Shown in pieces: positions 35,838 to 44,606 of a DNA stretch of 64,000 nucleotides. The translations under genes and the position numbers were made by a program. The DNA lies in NCBI RefSeq assembly GCF_028649395.1, contig NZ_JAQSUW010000009.1:141989-205988 (forward strand), in the 5' to 3' direction. The notes beneath the pieces were generated by a model that saw nothing but the letters and a program-made list of their open reading frames with translations, was not told the origin of the DNA and made no database searches. Source of the DNA: Pseudomonas sp. Gutcm_11s (GTDB taxonomy: Bacteria > Pseudomonadota > Gammaproteobacteria > Pseudomonadales > Pseudomonadaceae). How positions within the stretch are numbered: position 1 is the stretch's first letter; each line of letters starts with the position of its first letter.

Positions 35838-37366
35838 GCCTGCGTCAATCCATGGCCGGCCTGCATACCTGGGGTGGCCTGCTGCCCAGCTGGCTGCTGT
35901 TCGTGATCATCCTGGCCGGCACCATTGCCTGCTTCGACAAGGAGCTGGAGCGCTGGATGCGCCCGGCGCTGCACCAGGAAGCGGCGACCAGCATGAGCGC
36001 CGACCAGGTGCGCGACTGGATGCAGAGCCGGACCCAAGGCCAGACCCTGCACGCCTTCTGGATGCATGGCCCGAGCGAGCGCGAGCCCTATTGGCGCCTG
36101 GGCTGGGAAGTCGATGGCAGCGAGGAGTCGCACAACTACACCTTCTCCCCGGCCGGTGGCGAACCGATGCCGGAGACGGCCGGCGGCGACTTCTTCTTCC
36201 GCCTGCACTACACCCTGCACGCCGGCATGCCGGGCGTGTACATCGTCGGCCTGGCCGGCATGTTCATGCTGGTGGCGCTGGTCTCCGGGGTGATCATCCA
36301 CCGCCGCATCTTCAAGGACTTCTTCACCCTGCGCCCCAATGCCAACGGCCAGCGCGCCTGGCTGGACGCGCACAACCTGTTCGGCGTGGTTGGCTTCCCC
36401 TTCCACCTGGTGCTGGCCTACACCGGCGTGCTGATCTTCGTCACCAACTTCATGCCCGCCGGCCTGCTGGTGGCCTACAAGGGCGACATCGAGCACTTCT
36501 TCAGCGAAGTGGCCGGTGCCTACCATCGCGAAGAGCTGCACCAGCCGGCGCAGCCGCCGATGTCGCTGAATGCCCTGATCGACAAGGCCGAGCAGCACTG
36601 GGGTGGCAGCAAGGCCGGCTGGATCAGCGTGCACCATCCGAATGATGCCTCGGCGGTGGTCGACATCAGCGAGCAGAGCCACGAGTCGCGCATCGGCCGC
36701 CCGCTGTCCGGGCTGACCTTCGATGCCGCCAGCGGCGAGTTGCTGCACGAGCAGAAGCCGCCGGCCGGCTACACCACCTACACCTGGCTGGCCGGGCTGC
36801 ACATGGTGCAGTTCGGCGGCACGCTGATGCGCGGCCTGTACTTCCTGCTCGGCCTGGCCGGCTGCGCCCTGCTGGTGGGTGGGATCAAGGTCTGGATCGC
36901 CAAACGCGAGGCGCGCGGCGGTGCCGGTATCGGCCTGGTGCGTGCGCTCAACGGCGCGGTGTTCGCCGGCCTGCCGCTGGCCAGCCTGGCCATGCTGTGG
37001 GGCAATCGCCTGATTCCCGTCGGCGTGGCCGAGCGTGCCAGTGCCGAGGCCTGGGTGTTCGTCGGCGCCTGGCTGCTGGTGGCCCTGTGGGCGGTGATCG
37101 GCCATCGCCAGCCGCGCCGTCTGCTCAGCCGTCAGCTGGTCCTAGGTGCGCTGCTGGCGCTGGGGCTGCCGCTGCTCAATGGCCTGACTACCGAGCACGG
37201 CCACCTGCTGTCCAGCCTGTCGCGCGGCGACTGGGAACTGGCCGGCATCGACCTGTTCCTGCTCGCCAGCGGCCTGCTCAGCGCCCTGTGCGCCTGGCGA
37301 TTCGCCCAGCCGGCGGTGGCCAAGGCGCCACGCGCGCGCCGTGTTCTGGTCGAGGAGGCTGCCTGA
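35834..37366 (+). CDS. PepSY-associated TM domain protein (FoxB-like reductase family)
   Basis: With ATG 35834 the product is 510 residues. The N-terminal helix ('WGGLLPSWLLFVIILAGTIA', residues 13-32) is followed by a periplasmic PepSY-like domain, and family motifs include 'FRLHYTLHAG' and 'WLDAHNLFGVVGFPFHLVLA' with histidines placed for heme binding. Proteins of this family reduce or process ferri-siderophores in the periplasm or at the inner membrane. Central gene of the DUF3649-PepSY-DUF3325 operon. Confidence 0.9.
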   Translation: MSLRQSMAGLHTWGGLLPSWLLFVIILAGTIACFDKELERWMRPALHQEAATSMSADQVRDWMQSRTQGQTLHAFWMHGPSEREPYWRLGWEVDGSEESHNYTFSPAGGEPMPETAGGDFFFRLHYTLHAGMPGVYIVGLAGMFMLVALVSGVIIHRRIFKDFFTLRPNANGQRAWLDAHNLFGVVGFPFHLVLAYTGVLIFVTNFMPAGLLVAYKGDIEHFFSEVAGAYHREELHQPAQPPMSLNALIDKAEQHWGGSKAGWISVHHPNDASAVVDISEQSHESRIGRPLSGLTFDAASGELLHEQKPPAGYTTYTWLAGLHMVQFGGTLMRGLYFLLGLAGCALLVGGIKVWIAKREARGGAGIGLVRALNGAVFAGLPLASLAMLWGNRLIPVGVAERASAEAWVFVGAWLLVALWAVIGHRQPRRLLSRQLVLGALLALGLPLLNGLTTEHGHLLSSLSRGDWELAGIDLFLLASGLLSALCAWRFAQPAVAKAPRARRVLVEEAA

Positions 37367-37689
37367 TGTTGCTGCTGGCTTTCGCCCTGAGTTACCTGGC
37401 CATGACCGCCCTGAGCCTGGCCATGAGCCGCCATCACAAGCTGCTGTTCCAGAGCGCCCTGAGCCCGGCGCGCCAGCGTGCCTTGCGCCTGCTGGCGCTG
37501 CCCGCTCTGGTCGCTGGGCTGGCCTTGTGCTGGGTCTCGGCCGGCGGCGAGATCGGCGCCGTGTTCTGGCTGTGCCAGCTGATGCTCGCCGGCCTGCTGC
37601 TGATCAGCCTGTTGGCCTGGCGCGAGCGCTGGGTGCTGCCGCTGGCGGCGGCATTGCCACTGGCCGGAGGTGTGGTGGCGCTGGTCTGA
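37366..37689 (+). CDS. DUF3325 membrane protein
   Basis: A 107-residue protein with about four helices, matching DUF3325 ('LSLAMSRHHKLLFQ' near residue 18 is typical). Its ATG shares one base with the stop of the PepSY-TM gene. Presumed partner in the same iron-related membrane system; precise role unknown. Confidence 0.8.
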   Translation: MLLLAFALSYLAMTALSLAMSRHHKLLFQSALSPARQRALRLLALPALVAGLALCWVSAGGEIGAVFWLCQLMLAGLLLISLLAWRERWVLPLAAALPLAGGVVALV

Positions 37690-37703
37690 TCCACCGGCGG
37701 CAG

Positions 37704-37793
37704 CGCCGATTAGATCGGCGTTGTCGCGCAATTTCGTACAAGCCTTTCTCTCGCCGAGAGAGGAGACTGGCGGGGCCAACGGAGCCCTGCCAT
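37704..37793 (+). promoter_or_regulatory. Structured leader upstream of EamA gene
   Basis: Three inverted repeats follow each other: CGCCGAT-tag-ATCGGCG (37704-37720), TCTCTCG-c-CGAGAGA (37747-37761) and GGCGGGGC...GCCCTGCC (37771-37793). The last one reaches the start codon and could hide it. The first may instead end the DUF3325 operon. This may be a regulatory leader; no known riboswitch class was recognised. Confidence 0.3.
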
Positions 37794-38691
37794 GAACCTG
37801 TCGCTGTACCTGCTCACCGTCCTGATCTGGGGCACCACCTGGATCGCCCTCAAGCTGCAACTGGGCGTGGTGGCCATTCCCCTGTCCATCGCCTATCGCT
37901 TCAGTCTCGCCGCCGCCGTGCTGTTCGTCCTGCTCCTGCTCAGCCGCCGCCTGCAGCCGCTGGATCGGCGCGGTCAGCTGCTGTGCATGCTCCAGGGCCT
38001 GTGCCTGTTCTGCCTCAACTTCATGTGCTTCTACACCGCCAGCCAATGGATCCCCAGTGGCCTGGTGGCGGTGATCTTCTCCACCGCGACCCTGTGGAAC
38101 GCGCTCAACGCGCGAGTCTTCATGGGCCGGCGGATCGCCAGCAATGTGCTGGCCGGCGGCGCCCTGGGGTTGCTCGGCCTGGGCCTGCTGTTCTGGCCTG
38201 AGCTGTCGCACCACGAGGCCAGCCGCGAGACCCTGATCGGGCTGGGCCTGGCCGTGCTCGGCACCCTGTGCTTCTCCGCCGGCAACCTGCTCTCCAGCCT
38301 GCAGCAGCAGGCCGGGCTCAGGCCGCTGACCACCAACGCCTGGGGCATGCTCTATGGCGCGCTGCTGCTACTGGGTTACTGCCTGGTCAGCGGCGTGCCG
38401 TTCACCTTCGAGGCCAATACCCGCTACATCGGCTCGCTGTTGTACCTGGCGATTCCCGGCTCGGTGATCGGCTTCACCGCCTACCTGACCCTGGTCGGGC
38501 GCATGGGGCCGGAGCGCGCGGCCTACTGCACCGTGCTGTTCCCGGTAGTGGCGCTGAACATCTCGGTGTTCGTCGAGGGCTACCAATGGACGGCCCCGGC
38601 GCTGTTCGGCCTGGGCCTGGTGATGCTGGGCAACGTGCTGGTGTTTCGGCAGGCCAAGCCGGCGATCTCGGTTGCGTCAGAGAGAACCTAA
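37792..38691 (+). CDS. EamA-family (DMT) transporter
   Basis: A 299-residue, ten-helix protein opening with 'LIWGTTWIALKLQLGVV' (residues 10-26), the EamA hallmark, and a second repeat with 'YLAIPGSVIGFTAYLTLVG'. A probable efflux carrier of a metabolite; substrate unknown. Its end overlaps the convergent AAA-ATPase gene by 4 bases. The third such exporter in the window. Confidence 0.9.
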   Translation: MNLSLYLLTVLIWGTTWIALKLQLGVVAIPLSIAYRFSLAAAVLFVLLLLSRRLQPLDRRGQLLCMLQGLCLFCLNFMCFYTASQWIPSGLVAVIFSTATLWNALNARVFMGRRIASNVLAGGALGLLGLGLLFWPELSHHEASRETLIGLGLAVLGTLCFSAGNLLSSLQQQAGLRPLTTNAWGMLYGALLLLGYCLVSGVPFTFEANTRYIGSLLYLAIPGSVIGFTAYLTLVGRMGPERAAYCTVLFPVVALNISVFVEGYQWTAPALFGLGLVMLGNVLVFRQAKPAISVASERT

Positions 38692-39848
38692 TCCGGCCAG
38701 TGCCAGAGTGGCTCGTCGAGCATGCCCATGCCCTGGATGGCGGTCTGTCCCAGGCTCTTGTCGAGGACGATGGAGTTGCACTCGGGGTGTTGTTCGAGTG
38801 CGGAGATCAGTCGGCTGGCATGGGATACCACCCACACTTGAGTGTGCCTGGATGCCTCGACGATCAGGCGTGCCAACGCCGGCAGCAAATCCGGGTGCAG
38901 GCTGGTCTCGGGCTCGTTGAGCACCATCAGCGATGGAGGTCGGGGTGTGAGCAGGGCTGCTACCAGCAGTAGGTAGCGCAGGGTGCCGTCGGATAGCTCG
39001 GCGGCCGATAGCGGGCGCAGAAGACCTTCCTGACGCAACGCTACGCTGAAGCGCCCGCCGGGCTGGAAATCGATATCCAGCTGCGAGCCGGGGAAGGCGT
39101 CGGCAATGGCGTGCTCCAGCGCCTCGCGGTCGCCGATTTCGCGGATGGTCTGCAGAGCGGCAGCCAGGTCGCGGCCGTCGTGGTGCAGCACTGGGGTGCG
39201 GGTGCCCAGCTGCGGCTGGCGTGCCGGCGCGTCTACATCGGTACGGAAGTGATCGTAGAAGCGCCAGCGGCGAATGGTCTCGCGCAACTGGAATACCTCC
39301 GGGCAGCCTGGATCGTTGCCGATCTGGTCGAACAGGCTGTCGTAGCTCGGCAGATGCTGAGCCAGAACTTGCCAGCTGCGGCCTTCGCGCTGACGGACCA
39401 TCGGGCCCTCGCGATCCACCAGCAGCGAAGCGGGGCGATAGCAGGGGCCGGCCCAGATGCATTCACGCTTGATCTCGGGGTCCAGTGCGAAGGCTGAGTG
39501 CGAGGGTTCGGGCAAGCCGAGGGAGATGGCATAGCCGAAATCCTCACCGGCGAAGCCCAGGCGCAGACGCACCACATCACTGCGCGGGCCACCCTGGATC
39601 GGTACCTCGCCACTCTTCATACGCCGGCTGATCTTTTCCGGACCAGCCCATAGCGTTGATTCCAGCCCACCATCGCGCGCTAGCGCGTTGACCACGCCAC
39701 CACGGGCGGTCTCGGCCAGCAGGCGCAGGGCGCGATACAAGTTGGACTTGCCGCTGCCATTGGCCCCGGTGATCAGGTTGAGTCGACCGAGGGGCATCAC
39801 CAGGTTGTTGATGGATCGATAGTTGCCGACGGCGAGGGTATGCAGCAT
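38688..39848 (-). CDS. RecF/OLD-like AAA ATPase
   Basis: A 386-residue SMC/ABC-type ATPase. Walker A 'GANGSGKSNLYRALR' at residues 27-41, ABC signature 'LSAAELSDGTLRYLLLV' near 285-300, Walker B 'LMVLNEPETSLHPDLL' near 315, and the D/H loop 'VWVVSHASRL'. There is no Toprim or HNH domain, so it is an ATPase without visible nuclease. It follows the 2H-phosphoesterase gene by 26 bases on the same strand. Function unknown; could be a nucleic acid maintenance or defence factor. Confidence 0.85.
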   Translation of the reverse strand: MLHTLAVGNYRSINNLVMPLGRLNLITGANGSGKSNLYRALRLLAETARGGVVNALARDGGLESTLWAGPEKISRRMKSGEVPIQGGPRSDVVRLRLGFAGEDFGYAISLGLPEPSHSAFALDPEIKRECIWAGPCYRPASLLVDREGPMVRQREGRSWQVLAQHLPSYDSLFDQIGNDPGCPEVFQLRETIRRWRFYDHFRTDVDAPARQPQLGTRTPVLHHDGRDLAAALQTIREIGDREALEHAIADAFPGSQLDIDFQPGGRFSVALRQEGLLRPLSAAELSDGTLRYLLLVAALLTPRPPSLMVLNEPETSLHPDLLPALARLIVEASRHTQVWVVSHASRLISALEQHPECNSIVLDKSLGQTAIQGMGMLDEPLWHWPD

Positions 39849-39874
39849 GGGAGTCGTCCTGACGAATGCGCTGC

Positions 39875-40507
39875 TTATGCTAGCGCGACCTGCGCCTCGA
39901 TGCGCAGCGGGCCTTGCAGCTCACGTGTGTCATAGCTGACCAGTTGCAGCTCACGCACCGCCAGCGTCAATGGCGGGCAGTCGCGCAGCGGCTCGGCACG
40001 CTCTCGCCATTGGCTGGCGCTGACGGCGTGCCGATAGATGCCGACGGTCAGGTGCGGCACATAGGCGGCCTGGCGGATCTCTGTGGAGAGAGGCGCGAGC
40101 GCCTGGCGCAGATGCTCGAGTTGCCCGTTGTCCTGTACGCCTAGGAAGGCTGCGCTGGCGAAGCTGTCGAGGCCGCCGAGTTGCAGTTCGAAGGGCGCTA
40201 CGTTCAAGCCGGCGAGAACGCTTTGCTGGGCCTGCAGAACTGCAGTGCCGATGTCGTCGTCATGGCATGGCTCGGCGCAGGGGAAGCCGCAGACGAACAG
40301 ACTGATGTGCGCCTCGCGACCCTGTGCGGGATGCAGCCAGTCACCGAGCAACTGGCGAGCTTCGTGCCGGCGTTGGAGTATCACCGGGCAGTCCACCGGA
40401 ATCGACCAGAGGGCGTAGCGCGGGCGGCCGCGATGCCACTCCGGATACTCGCTCCTCAAGCTGGGGAGCAGAGTGGTCGGTGCCTGTAGCGGGTCTGAGA
40501 GCAACAT
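39875..40507 (-). CDS. 2H phosphoesterase / 2'-5' RNA ligase (LigT) family protein
   Basis: A 210-residue protein with the two HxS/T motifs that define 2H phosphoesterases: HISLFV near residue 67 and HLTVGIY near 152. These enzymes cleave 2',3'-cyclic or 2'-5' phosphodiester bonds in RNA or nucleotides. The N-terminal 25 residues are weakly conserved in appearance, so a later start is possible. First gene of a likely two-gene unit with the AAA ATPase. Confidence 0.83.
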   Translation of the reverse strand: MLLSDPLQAPTTLLPSLRSEYPEWHRGRPRYALWSIPVDCPVILQRRHEARQLLGDWLHPAQGREAHISLFVCGFPCAEPCHDDDIGTAVLQAQQSVLAGLNVAPFELQLGGLDSFASAAFLGVQDNGQLEHLRQALAPLSTEIRQAAYVPHLTVGIYRHAVSASQWRERAEPLRDCPPLTLAVRELQLVSYDTRELQGPLRIEAQVALA

Positions 40508-40569
40508 GTTGGAACCAGGGCGCAGCGCAACGGGTCAAGAAGATAACAATACCAACAGGAGTCACCATC

Positions 40570-40968
40570 ATGCGTGCCCACCCGTTCAAGCGCTACTTCG
40601 CTGCCGTCCTCGCTACCCTCAATCTGCTGATGTTCGCCCAGGTTCCTCTGGCCAACGCAGCGATGATCGGCACCCCCGAGGTGTTGCAGGAGCAACGTCA
40701 GCAGGTCGACCGCGAGCAGCTGCGCGCCATGCTGGCCGACCAGCAGGTGCAGCAGAAACTGCAGGAGATGGGCGTGGATCGCGCCCAGGTCGAGAAGCGC
40801 ATCGATAGCCTGACGCCGGCCGAGCTGGCGCAATTCAACCAGCAGCTGTCCGAGGAGCCGGCTGGTGCCGGTGTGGTCGGCATCATCGTGCTGTTCCTGG
40901 TGATCTTCATCATCACCGACATGCTCTGCGCCACCGATATCTTCAGCTTCGTGAAATGCCTGCGCTGA
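40570..40968 (+). CDS. PA2779-family exported small protein
   Basis: A 132-residue protein with signal peptide (residues 1-30), a helical middle ('REQLRAMLADQQVQQKLQEM') and one C-terminal hydrophobic helix (about 98-117) followed by a short Cys-containing tail (LCATDIFSFVKCLR). It matches the pseudomonad family paired with the PA2778-type peptidase. AGGAG lies 8 bases before the ATG. Its end overlaps the peptidase gene by 13 bases. Role unknown; a substrate or regulator of the peptidase is an inference. Confidence 0.82.
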   Translation: MRAHPFKRYFAAVLATLNLLMFAQVPLANAAMIGTPEVLQEQRQQVDREQLRAMLADQQVQQKLQEMGVDRAQVEKRIDSLTPAELAQFNQQLSEEPAGAGVVGIIVLFLVIFIITDMLCATDIFSFVKCLR

Positions 40969-41921
40969 CGTGGGCGCCTCTGGCTCTCGCTGCGCTGATG
41001 CTGCTGACCGGCTGTGCCGGCCAGCAGCTGCAGTTACCCGCCAGTAGCGAGCGCCTACCCGAGAGGGTCGAATTGGCCGACACCCCGTTCTTCCCCCAGG
41101 ACGACTATCAGTGTGGGCCGGCCGCCTTGGCCACGGTGCTGGTGCAGCGCGGGGTGCAGACTTCTCCCGAGTCCTTGCTGCCGAGCGTCTATCTGCCAAC
41201 GCGCAAAGGTAGTCTGAAGGTTGAGCTGGTTGCCAGTGCACGCCAGTACGGGCAGCTGGTTTATCCGCTGCAGCCGAATCTGGATGCGCTCCTCGCTCAG
41301 CTGGCCGCGGGTAATCCGGTGCTAGTGATGCAGAACCTGGGGCTGGACTGGTATCCGCAGTGGCACTTCGCGGTTGCCGTCGGCTACGACCGAGAGCGTC
41401 AGGAGCTGATCTTGCGCTCGGCTCGGGCCAAGCGCTGGACCACCGATTTCACCGCCTTCGATAAGACCTGGGCGCGTGCCGGACGCTGGGCAGTACTGAC
41501 CCTGCCGCCGGACCGACTACCTGCCGAGCCGCAGCTGGGCTCCTGGATGCAGGCCGCCAGCGACCTTGAGCAGACCAATCAGCGTGAGGCTGCAGCGACG
41601 GCCTATCGAACCGCGCAGCGCCAGTGGCCGGGCGAGTCGTTGCCCGGTTTCGCTTTGGCCAACCTGCTGCATGCGACGGGTGATCGTGCCGGTGCCGAGC
41701 AGCTGCTGCGTGACAGTCTGGGGCGACGCGGCGACTTTGCGGCTGGCTGGTTCAATCTGTCGGAGATGCTCAACGAACGTGGCTGTGTGTCCCAGGCCAG
41801 TGCGGCCAGAGCCTGTGCACAACGCCTGGCGCCTAATGATCGGCGCATCGACGCGCCGCTGTCGGCAGCCGGCAAGGCGACGGGGGAGTGCCAGGCTTTG
41901 CCCGATTGCGCGGTCCGCTAA
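40956..41921 (+). CDS. PA2778-family C39-like cysteine peptidase lipoprotein with TPR
   Basis: A 321-residue protein. Lipobox LTGC puts the lipidated Cys near residue 20. The C39-like domain has the catalytic Cys in 'DDYQCGPAALATVLVQRGV' (about residue 53) and the His in 'WHFAVAVGYDRE' (about 138). TPR-like helices follow ('GFALANLLHATGDRAGAEQL'). It overlaps the small exported protein gene. It should act in the periplasm or at the outer membrane; target unproven. Confidence 0.85.
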   Translation: MPALTWAPLALAALMLLTGCAGQQLQLPASSERLPERVELADTPFFPQDDYQCGPAALATVLVQRGVQTSPESLLPSVYLPTRKGSLKVELVASARQYGQLVYPLQPNLDALLAQLAAGNPVLVMQNLGLDWYPQWHFAVAVGYDRERQELILRSARAKRWTTDFTAFDKTWARAGRWAVLTLPPDRLPAEPQLGSWMQAASDLEQTNQREAAATAYRTAQRQWPGESLPGFALANLLHATGDRAGAEQLLRDSLGRRGDFAAGWFNLSEMLNERGCVSQASAARACAQRLAPNDRRIDAPLSAAGKATGECQALPDCAVR

Positions 41922-42290
41922 TTAGCGCGGGCGGGAGAGATGCAGCACCAACGCCAGCGCCGCCGGATAGCTGAGGTAGTGCAGGACGAAGATCAGCTGG
42001 CCCATGCTGCCCGGTTCATCCTTGAGCCACATCAGGCCCCAAATCAGCAGGTAGAGCAGGCCGAGGAACAGCGCATGCAGCGCTACCAAGGCCCAGCTCT
42101 CCTGCGTTTGCGGGCGGCGCTTCTCGAACCAGGCGAAGGCTGCGCGCAGGGCCCAGGCGCTGAGCAACGCCGCCAGCAGCGTGGCGGGCATGCCGCCGAT
42201 CTTCAGCGGCACGCGTAGCAGGACGTTGAGCAGGAACGCCGCCGCCGTCGCACCGAGTACGTAGCGGTAGAGCGGGAAGCGGCGTGACAT
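41922..42290 (-). CDS. Small inner membrane protein, unknown
   Basis: A 122-residue protein with four predicted helices (about 8-28, 33-52, 67-87, 98-117) and a short charged loop (FEKRRPQTQES). No domain recognised. It lies 9 bases downstream of the SDR gene on the same strand, so the two are probably co-transcribed. Confidence 0.7.
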   Translation of the reverse strand: MSRRFPLYRYVLGATAAAFLLNVLLRVPLKIGGMPATLLAALLSAWALRAAFAWFEKRRPQTQESWALVALHALFLGLLYLLIWGLMWLKDEPGSMGQLIFVLHYLSYPAALALVLHLSRPR

Positions 42291-42299
42291 GGCGCTGCC

Positions 42300-43130
42300 T
42301 CAGAGCTGGGTATCGAGGCCGAAGCGCTTGCTCATCATGCGATCCATGAACTTGCGTGGCAGCAGGCGCACCATCAGCGGCAGCTTGCGGCTGCCGTTGC
42401 CGATGCGCAGCAGGGCGGGGCGTTCGGCCTGGCGTACGGCGGCCAGCAGCGTGGCGGCGAATTCGCTGGCCGGGGTCGGGTCTTCCTGGGAGGCATTGGC
42501 GCGGGCGCGGATGCCCTCGCGCACCGGCCACCAAGGCGACTGCTCGCTGACCAGGGCCTCGGCACTGTGGCTGGCGTTGGCGCCGAAGCTGGAGGCGATG
42601 GCGCCCGGTTGCACTTCCATGACCTGGATGCCGAAGGGCGCCAGCTCCATGCGCAGGCTGCCGGACAGCGCGTGCACCGCAGCCTTGGACGCGCAGTAGG
42701 CGCCGGCGAACGGGGTGATGAGGACACTGGAGATGCTGCCGATGTTGACCACCAGGCCGCGGCTGGCGCGCAGCAGCGGGAAGCAGGCACGGGTCAGTTC
42801 GACCAGGCTGAACACGTTGGTTTCGAACTGCTGGCGCATGCCCTGGGCGCCGCCGTCGAGCAGCGGGCCCATGGCGCCGTACCCGGCGTTGTTGATCAGT
42901 ACGTCGAGGCGCCCGGCCTCGGCCTTGACCCGCTCGCTGGCGCGGGCGATGTCCCCGGCGTCGTTGACGTCCAGCTTTACGGCGGTGAAGCCGGCAGCTG
43001 TCAGCACCTCGAGGTCGGCGCCCTTGCGCGCGGCGGCGAACACCCGGTAGCCGTTGGCCTTGAAGGCATCGGCCAGGGCGCGGCCGATGCCGCTGGAACA
43101 ACCGGTGATCAGGGCTACGGGCTGGGTCAT
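42300..43130 (-). CDS. Short-chain dehydrogenase/reductase
   Basis: A 276-residue classical SDR. ATG 43130 is chosen because AGGAG lies 7 bases upstream; the GTG two codons earlier is too close to it. Cofactor motif 'LITGCSSGIGRALADAF' at residues 7-23, NNAG at about 84-87, and catalytic Tyr/Lys in 'YCASKAAVHAL' near 150. The substrate, probably an alcohol or ketone, is unknown. Confidence 0.9.
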   Translation of the reverse strand: MTQPVALITGCSSGIGRALADAFKANGYRVFAAARKGADLEVLTAAGFTAVKLDVNDAGDIARASERVKAEAGRLDVLINNAGYGAMGPLLDGGAQGMRQQFETNVFSLVELTRACFPLLRASRGLVVNIGSISSVLITPFAGAYCASKAAVHALSGSLRMELAPFGIQVMEVQPGAIASSFGANASHSAEALVSEQSPWWPVREGIRARANASQEDPTPASEFAATLLAAVRQAERPALLRIGNGSRKLPLMVRLLPRKFMDRMMSKRFGLDTQL

Positions 43131-43211
43131 GGGCACTCCTTGTCTCGCGGGCTTGAATTGGGCCCGATCATAACCACTCGCGCAGGTGCCGTACTGTCCC
43201 TGTCGGCCAGA

Positions 43212-43991
43212 TCAGTCTTCTGAATGGTCGCGCAGGAACACCAGGCTGTCCGGCTTGGACTGCTCGGGGCTGTAGCGATAGCCCTGGTAGTCGAAGGCCT
43301 TGAGCTGCTCGGGGTCGCTGATGCGTTCCTTGATCACGTAGCGTGCCATCAGGCCGCGGGCCTTCTTGGCGTAGAAGCTGATGATCTTGTACTGGCCGTT
43401 CTTCAGGTCCTTGAACTCGGTATCGATGATCCGCGCGTTCAGGGCCTTGCGCTTGACCGCGCCGAAGTACTCGTTGGAGGCCAGGTTGAGCAGGATGTCG
43501 TCGCCCTGTTCGGCCAGGGCCTCGTTGAGCCAGCCGCTGATGCGCTCGCCCCAGAAGTCGTAGAGGTTGTTGCCGCGGGCGTTGGCCAGCTTGGTGCCCA
43601 TCTCCAGGCGATAGGGCTGCATCAGGTCGAGCGGGCGCAGCACGCCGTACAGGCCGGAGAGCATGCGCAGGTGTTGCTGGGCGAAGTCGAAGTCGGCCTC
43701 GGCGAAGTCCTCGGCGGCCAGGCCGGTATAGACGTCACCCTTGAACGCCAGCAGCGCCTGCTTGGCGTTGGCGGGGGTGAAGTCCGGGTGCCAGCTGCCA
43801 TAGCGCGCGACATTGAGCGCGGACAGTTTGTCCGACAGGTGCATCAGCTCGCCGATCTGCTGCGGGCTCATCTCGCGCAGCTGGCCGATCAGCTCCTGAG
43901 CGTGGTCGAGGAACTGCGGCTGGGTGAAGCGCGCGGTGGCCGGCGGGGTGTCGTAGTCCAGGGTCTTGGCGGGGGATATCACCAACAGCAT
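43212..43991 (-). CDS. yaaA: Peroxide stress protein YaaA
   Basis: A 259-residue DUF328/YaaA protein of standard length. Family motifs: '[17 protein letters not shown]' at the N-terminus, '[20 protein letters not shown]' near residues 110-130, and '[16 protein letters not shown]'. In E. coli YaaA lowers free iron and protects DNA during peroxide stress. Single gene here. Confidence 0.95.
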   Translation of the reverse strand: MLLVISPAKTLDYDTPPATARFTQPQFLDHAQELIGQLREMSPQQIGELMHLSDKLSALNVARYGSWHPDFTPANAKQALLAFKGDVYTGLAAEDFAEADFDFAQQHLRMLSGLYGVLRPLDLMQPYRLEMGTKLANARGNNLYDFWGERISGWLNEALAEQGDDILLNLASNEYFGAVKRKALNARIIDTEFKDLKNGQYKIISFYAKKARGLMARYVIKERISDPEQLKAFDYQGYRYSPEQSKPDSLVFLRDHSED

Positions 43992-44036
43992 CGAATCGTC
44001 TCCAGAAAGCGTGGCGCGATTCTAGGCTGATGGGCT

Positions 44037-44063
44037 CCTCGGCTCCAGCTATCGGCGCCGAGG
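44037..44063 (-). terminator. Stem-loop downstream of cytochrome b561 gene
   Basis: CCTCGGC and GCCGAGG pair across a 13-nt loop, 19 bases past the b561 stop. No T-tract; weak support as a terminator. Confidence 0.3.
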
Positions 44064-44081
44064 GGTTTGCCTATCGATGGC

Positions 44082-44606
44082 TCAGCGGCGCTCGGGCAGC
44101 ATGGCGCGCAGCACGCCGTCGCGGCGCACATGGTGGTGCCACAGGGCGGCGCCTGCGTGGCCGAGGATCAGCAGGAACAGCAGGTACTGGGCGGTGACGT
44201 GGAACAGCTTGGCGGCTTCGCGCACCGCGTCGGACAGCGGCAGCGGGCCGATTTCCACCAGCCAGAACAGGTTCACCGGGCGCTTGCCGAACAGCACGCC
44301 GCTCAGCGGCATCAGCACCAGCAGCAGATAGAGCAGGCTGTGCCCGGCCCTGGCGGCGAAACGCTGCAGTGGCGGCTCGCCAGCCATCAGGTCGGGAGCA
44401 CCGGAGCGGGCGCGCAGTACCAGGCGCAGCACGGTCAGCACCAGCACCAGCAGGCCGAGCGACTTGTGCAGGGTGAACACGCCGGCGCCGCCACCGAGCA
44501 GCGGCTCGAACAGGTCACTGCCATAGGGCAGGGCGATGATCAGCAGGATCAGCACGGCACTGAGCCAGTGCAGGGCGATCTGCGGTGGGGTATAGCGTTG
44601 GATCAT
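44082..44606 (-). CDS. Cytochrome b561 (CybB family)
   Basis: A 174-residue protein of four helices with heme-ligand histidines (IALHWLSA near residue 13, TLHKSLGL near 46, LFHVTAQYL near 139, ILGHAGAALWHH near 152). Members oxidise ubiquinol and can pass electrons to superoxide. It is unrelated in sequence to the b561 gene at 4931 beyond the family level. GAGGAAC precedes the start. Confidence 0.9.
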   Translation of the reverse strand: MIQRYTPPQIALHWLSAVLILLIIALPYGSDLFEPLLGGGAGVFTLHKSLGLLVLVLTVLRLVLRARSGAPDLMAGEPPLQRFAARAGHSLLYLLLVLMPLSGVLFGKRPVNLFWLVEIGPLPLSDAVREAAKLFHVTAQYLLFLLILGHAGAALWHHHVRRDGVLRAMLPERR

